Positions 8,102 through 10,178 of a DNA stretch of 10,178 bases are shown piece by piece. The position numbers were made by a program, and so were the translations under genes. The stretch comes from Synergistaceae bacterium (GTDB lineage Bacteria > Synergistota > Synergistia > Synergistales > Aminobacteriaceae), in the NCBI GenBank assembly GCA_017455085.1, contig JAFTBT010000156.1, positions 1-10,178 of the forward strand, given 5' to 3'. The notes beneath the pieces were generated by a model. That model was not told the DNA's origin. It searched no databases and saw nothing but the letters and a program-made list of their open reading frames with translations. How positions within the stretch are numbered: the first letter of the stretch is position 1; each line of letters opens with the position of its first letter.

Positions 8102-8832
8102 TTCCGGAAGTTTTCGGACGCGTTCACTCGACGGAATCATTCGGAGCAGTTGACGGTCCGGGAATCAGATTCGTGATTTTCCTGAAGGGCTGCAATATGC
8201 GCTGTCTGTACTGCCACAACCCCGACACTTGGGCTTTTGACGGTGCGGACATGCAAACACCTTCAGCACTGCTCGACTTGGCCGAACGTTACCGGAAATA
8301 CTGGCGCAAAACTGGAGGTATCACCGTCAGCGGAGGAGAGCCGTTGCTTCAGCCGGAGTTCATGGCAGAACTTTTCAGGGAGGCACATAACCGGAAAATA
8401 CATACTGCACTCGACACATCAGCTCAGCCGTTCACGAGGGAAGAGCCGTTTTTCGGGAAGTTCAACGCAATACTTGAGCATACGGATCTGGTGTTACTGG
8501 ACATCAAGCACATAGACCCCGTGAAGCACAAGGCCTTAACCGGACACGACAACGCTAATATTCTTGACGCAGCAGAGTATCTTTCGGAGGTGCATGTACC
8601 TGTGTGGATCAGGCATGTGTTAGTGCCGGAAATCACGGACAATGACTCGGATCTGCTCAGGCTCAGGAAGTTTCTTGACGGACTCGGGAATGTCCAGAAA
8701 GTTGAGGTGCTGCCGTATCACTCACTTGGTGCAGAAAAATGGCACAGACTCGGCAAAAAATATCAGCTTGAGGGAATAAATCCACCCTCAGACGAAAGAA
8801 TCGCAAACGCAAAATCAATATTAGGAGCGTAA
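8083..8832 (+). CDS. pflA: Pyruvate formate-lyase activating enzyme (radical SAM)
   Basis: A radical SAM enzyme that uses a [4Fe-4S] cluster and S-adenosylmethionine to abstract a hydrogen from the PflB glycine. Length is 249 residues (E. coli 246). The cluster motif CxxxCxxC is C37-NMR-C41-LY-C44, preceded by [11 protein letters not shown]. The SAM-binding GGE motif lies in TVSGGEPLL, and [24 protein letters not shown] and [14 protein letters not shown] match the family along its length. It contains no extra ferredoxin insert, consistent with a PFL activase rather than a larger glycyl radical activase. Two starts are possible: ATG 8083, inside the pflB end, or GTG 8098, overlapping the pflB stop as GTGA. 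Neither has a Shine-Dalgarno sequence, so translation is probably coupled to pflB. Confidence 0.95.
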   Translation: MPQISVIPEVFGRVHSTESFGAVDGPGIRFVIFLKGCNMRCLYCHNPDTWAFDGADMQTPSALLDLAERYRKYWRKTGGITVSGGEPLLQPEFMAELFREAHNRKIHTALDTSAQPFTREEPFFGKFNAILEHTDLVLLDIKHIDPVKHKALTGHDNANILDAAEYLSEVHVPVWIRHVLVPEITDNDSDLLRLRKFLDGLGNVQKVEVLPYHSLGAEKWHRLGKKYQLEGINPPSDERIANAKSILGA

Positions 8833-8835
8833 ACT

Positions 8836-9627
8836 ATGACGAACAAAGACACAGCAATATTACTCTCAACATTCGGAACAAGCGTACTCAGGGCTGCGGA
8901 AGAAAGTTATTGCCGGATTGCTGAGGACTTGGAGCGGGAAACGGGGCTTGATGTCCTGATTGTGTACACGGACACCACAGCAGCTAAAGCAGTAAATACC
9001 ATCGGCGGAAGAAAAGTATACAGCGTGACTCTCGGCGTTGAGGAGTCGATTGTGAGGAGGTTCACCGAGATTATAGCTGTCCCGATGTTTTTCGCGCAGG
9101 GTGAAAATTATAGGGGCCTGAAGAATAAGCTGGACTATTTCCGGGATACGATAGATATACGGCTTGCTGATGCAGTACTAAGCGGAGAGAAGGCATGTAG
9201 TGAGGCGGCGGAGGTGATAGCGGAGATTCTGAAGCCTGACCCTGAGAGTGAGTATATCCTGCTTGGGTATGAGGTCGGAGCGTTTGAGGACAGGGGCTAC
9301 GAGATGCTCGGCGAGGCTTTGCACAAGAACGGACACAGGAACATCCACGTGATACGGCTCAGCGAGAGGGACAGCGTAGGGCAGGCAGTGGCTCGGCTGA
9401 ATGAACGTCAGGCGCTTGCTCGTGATGCACAGGCTGTGATAGTGCCGTTGTCGGTTGCGTGGCGAGACTATCTTGACGAGGACATGTACAGCTTCGACAG
9501 CAATTATTTTGTCCGTCAGTTGAGGAAGGCAGGTTACAGGACTGTATTCACCGGCAAGGGTTTCGGGGAGTACGAGGCATTCAGGAAGATATTCGTACAC
9601 AGGTTTAACGAGCTTGTGAACGATTAA
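8836..9627 (+). CDS. CbiK-family (sirohydrochlorin cobaltochelatase-like) protein lacking metal ligands
   Basis: A 263-residue protein with the length and layout of class II anaerobic cobalt chelatases (CbiK, 264 aa in Salmonella). It starts TAILLSTFGTS (residues 6-16), carries the QGENY segment (88-92), ILLGY (141-145), VIVPLSVAWRDYLDEDM (201-217) and a C-terminal GKGFGEYEAFRKIFV. When I align it by eye with the Salmonella sequence from memory, the metal-site residues Glu89, His145 and His207 correspond to Asn91, Tyr145 and Tyr212, so the usual metal site is gone. The fold is probably kept; the chelatase activity is doubtful. No signal peptide is seen. AGGAG precedes the ATG by 8 nt. It starts 3 nt after the pflA stop, so it is almost certainly co-transcribed with pflBA, not with cobalamin genes. 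The true role is unknown. Confidence 0.8.
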   Translation: MTNKDTAILLSTFGTSVLRAAEESYCRIAEDLERETGLDVLIVYTDTTAAKAVNTIGGRKVYSVTLGVEESIVRRFTEIIAVPMFFAQGENYRGLKNKLDYFRDTIDIRLADAVLSGEKACSEAAEVIAEILKPDPESEYILLGYEVGAFEDRGYEMLGEALHKNGHRNIHVIRLSERDSVGQAVARLNERQALARDAQAVIVPLSVAWRDYLDEDMYSFDSNYFVRQLRKAGYRTVFTGKGFGEYEAFRKIFVHRFNELVND

Positions 9628-9653
9628 CGCAAATTCTCACGGTATAAGCTCGC

Positions 9654-9696
9654 AAAAAAATTCCCCTAGCAATTTCTCACAGAGGGGATTTACTTT
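9654..9696 (+). terminator. Hairpin terminator after the pflBA-cbiK-like cluster, possibly bidirectional
   Basis: A run of seven A (9654-9660) is followed by a 6-bp stem TCCCCT/AGGGGA (9662-9667 with 9683-9688) around a 15-nt loop, then ATTTACTTTT. It lies 27 nt after the stop of the CbiK-like gene. On the minus strand it ends in AATTTTTTT, matching its origin as a copy of the esterase terminator at 1705-1737, so it may act in both directions. Confidence 0.65.
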
Positions 9697-9711
9697 TCTC
9701 AATACTTCACG

Positions 9712-9978
9712 TTATTTCTTCATGTACTTGTTGAAGAAGTCGATCATGATCTTCACTACAGGTGCCTGCACTCGGTAAGGTCCGACATGTGGTGCGCCGG
9801 GAACTACATATCTTTCTTTCTGCCTCGATGCATTTTGCGCGGAGTGCCTGATAGATTTTGTCGGTCTGGCTCGGTGAAACAGATACGTCCTTTCCGGCCA
9901 AGTCCACGCCGTGAAGTGTCGAGAGTCTGATTGCGTCAGAGAGGGCGAGTGATGATTGCACGCTTGCTGCTTAGGGGA
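9712..9978 (-). pseudogene. Chimeric relic: hemD-domain fragment joined to esterase 3' end
   Basis: Positions 9712-9890 copy the 3' end of the esterase gene at 1761-1935. Over 9693-9762 versus 1742-1811 there is one mismatch in 70 nt; further in, it is more diverged. The copy carries a 4-nt duplication in CTTTCTTT around 9811-9820 that shifts the frame, and ends at a TAA (9714-9712). Positions 9893-9933 then match the hemD part of cobA-hemD (TCCGGCCAAGTCCAC, near 3316-3370) with a 12-nt in-frame deletion. Positions about 9949-9978 match the start of the HemD domain near 3440-3475 (SKR.IITRP). On the minus strand the order hemD, esterase, terminator equals that of the intact operon, with large internal deletions. 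There is no intact product and no ribosome binding site of note. Confidence 0.8.
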
Positions 9979-9989
9979 TGTGATGTGAG

Positions 9990-10178
9990 TTAGTCGCCCC
10001 GTTATGATGATGTTTAGTCGCCCCGTTATGGATGGTGTTTAGCCGCCCCGTTATGATGGTGTTTAGCCGCCACGTTATGGATGGTGTTTAGCCGCCCCGT
10101 TATGATGGTGTTTAGCCGCCACGTTATGGATGGTGTTTAGCCGCCCCGTTATGATGGTGTTTAGCCGCCACGTTATGA
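9990..10178. repeat. Tandem repeat array with 24/25-bp monomers and 49-bp higher-order unit, open at window edge
   Basis: Eight head-to-tail monomers are visible; the last (from 10160) is cut by the edge. Each has the pattern TTTAGCCGCC, then C or A, CGTTATG, an optional extra G, and ATGGTG. Boundaries are about 9990, 10013, 10038, 10062, 10087, 10111, 10136 and 10160. From 10038 on, a 24-bp monomer (CCCCG, no extra G) alternates exactly with a 25-bp monomer (CCACG, extra G), so 10038-10086 and 10087-10135 are identical 49-bp units. The first two monomers are variants with AGTCG. The 49-bp period is not a multiple of 3 and stops occur in the frames, so it is not coding. There are no spacers, so it is not CRISPR. 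Confidence 0.95.

Noticed and set aside
9707..9961. An intact 84-codon protein at the right end
   Set aside because: It is a frame running through a hemD-esterase chimera, and the esterase part is read out of frame after a 4-nt duplication.
9990..10178. CRISPR array
   Set aside because: Monomers are directly adjacent with no unique spacers, and two monomer types alternate exactly; this is a tandem minisatellite.

Overview
The window looks like chromosomal DNA from a fermentative, probably strictly anaerobic bacterium. It carries pyruvate formate-lyase with its oxygen-sensitive activase, a fused SUMT/uroporphyrinogen-III synthase, and a CbiK-family (anaerobic cobaltochelatase family) protein. 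The PflB N-terminus resembles Clostridia-type enzymes, and cobA-hemD fusions are typical of Firmicutes-like anaerobes and some Synergistota. The phylum is an inference only; nothing here (no rRNA or other marker) fixes it.

Layout. Positions 1-5035 are a minus-strand block. From the right it reads hemC, then cobA-hemD (4-nt overlap), then a secreted alpha/beta-hydrolase, ending in a GC-rich hairpin terminator near 1705-1737. Next comes argG with its own upstream region, and finally the N-terminus of an exported protein that runs off the left edge. Positions 5036-5857 form a divergent intergenic region holding a broken, unrecognised ORF on the plus strand. Positions 5858-9627 are a tight plus-strand cluster, pflB-pflA-cbiK-like. 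Positions 9628-10178 hold a terminator, a decayed minus-strand relic and a tandem repeat array that runs off the right edge.

How the genes fit together. HemC and CobA-HemD convert porphobilinogen to uroporphyrinogen III and on to precorrin-2, which feeds siroheme, cobalamin or heme. PflB and PflA form the formate-producing pyruvate cleavage system. ArgG is the penultimate step of arginine synthesis.

Most notable. (1) The CbiK-family protein after pflA lacks all three residues that correspond to the metal ligands of Salmonella CbiK (Glu89, His145, His207 become Asn91, Tyr145, Tyr212), so it is probably not an ordinary chelatase. (2) The right-end relic is a collinear, internally deleted copy of the hemD-esterase-terminator segment found about 6-8 kb to the left. 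(3) The right edge is a minisatellite with a 49-bp higher-order unit built from alternating 24- and 25-bp monomers. I did not find a convincing new defence or mobile system; the rest is ordinary metabolism.
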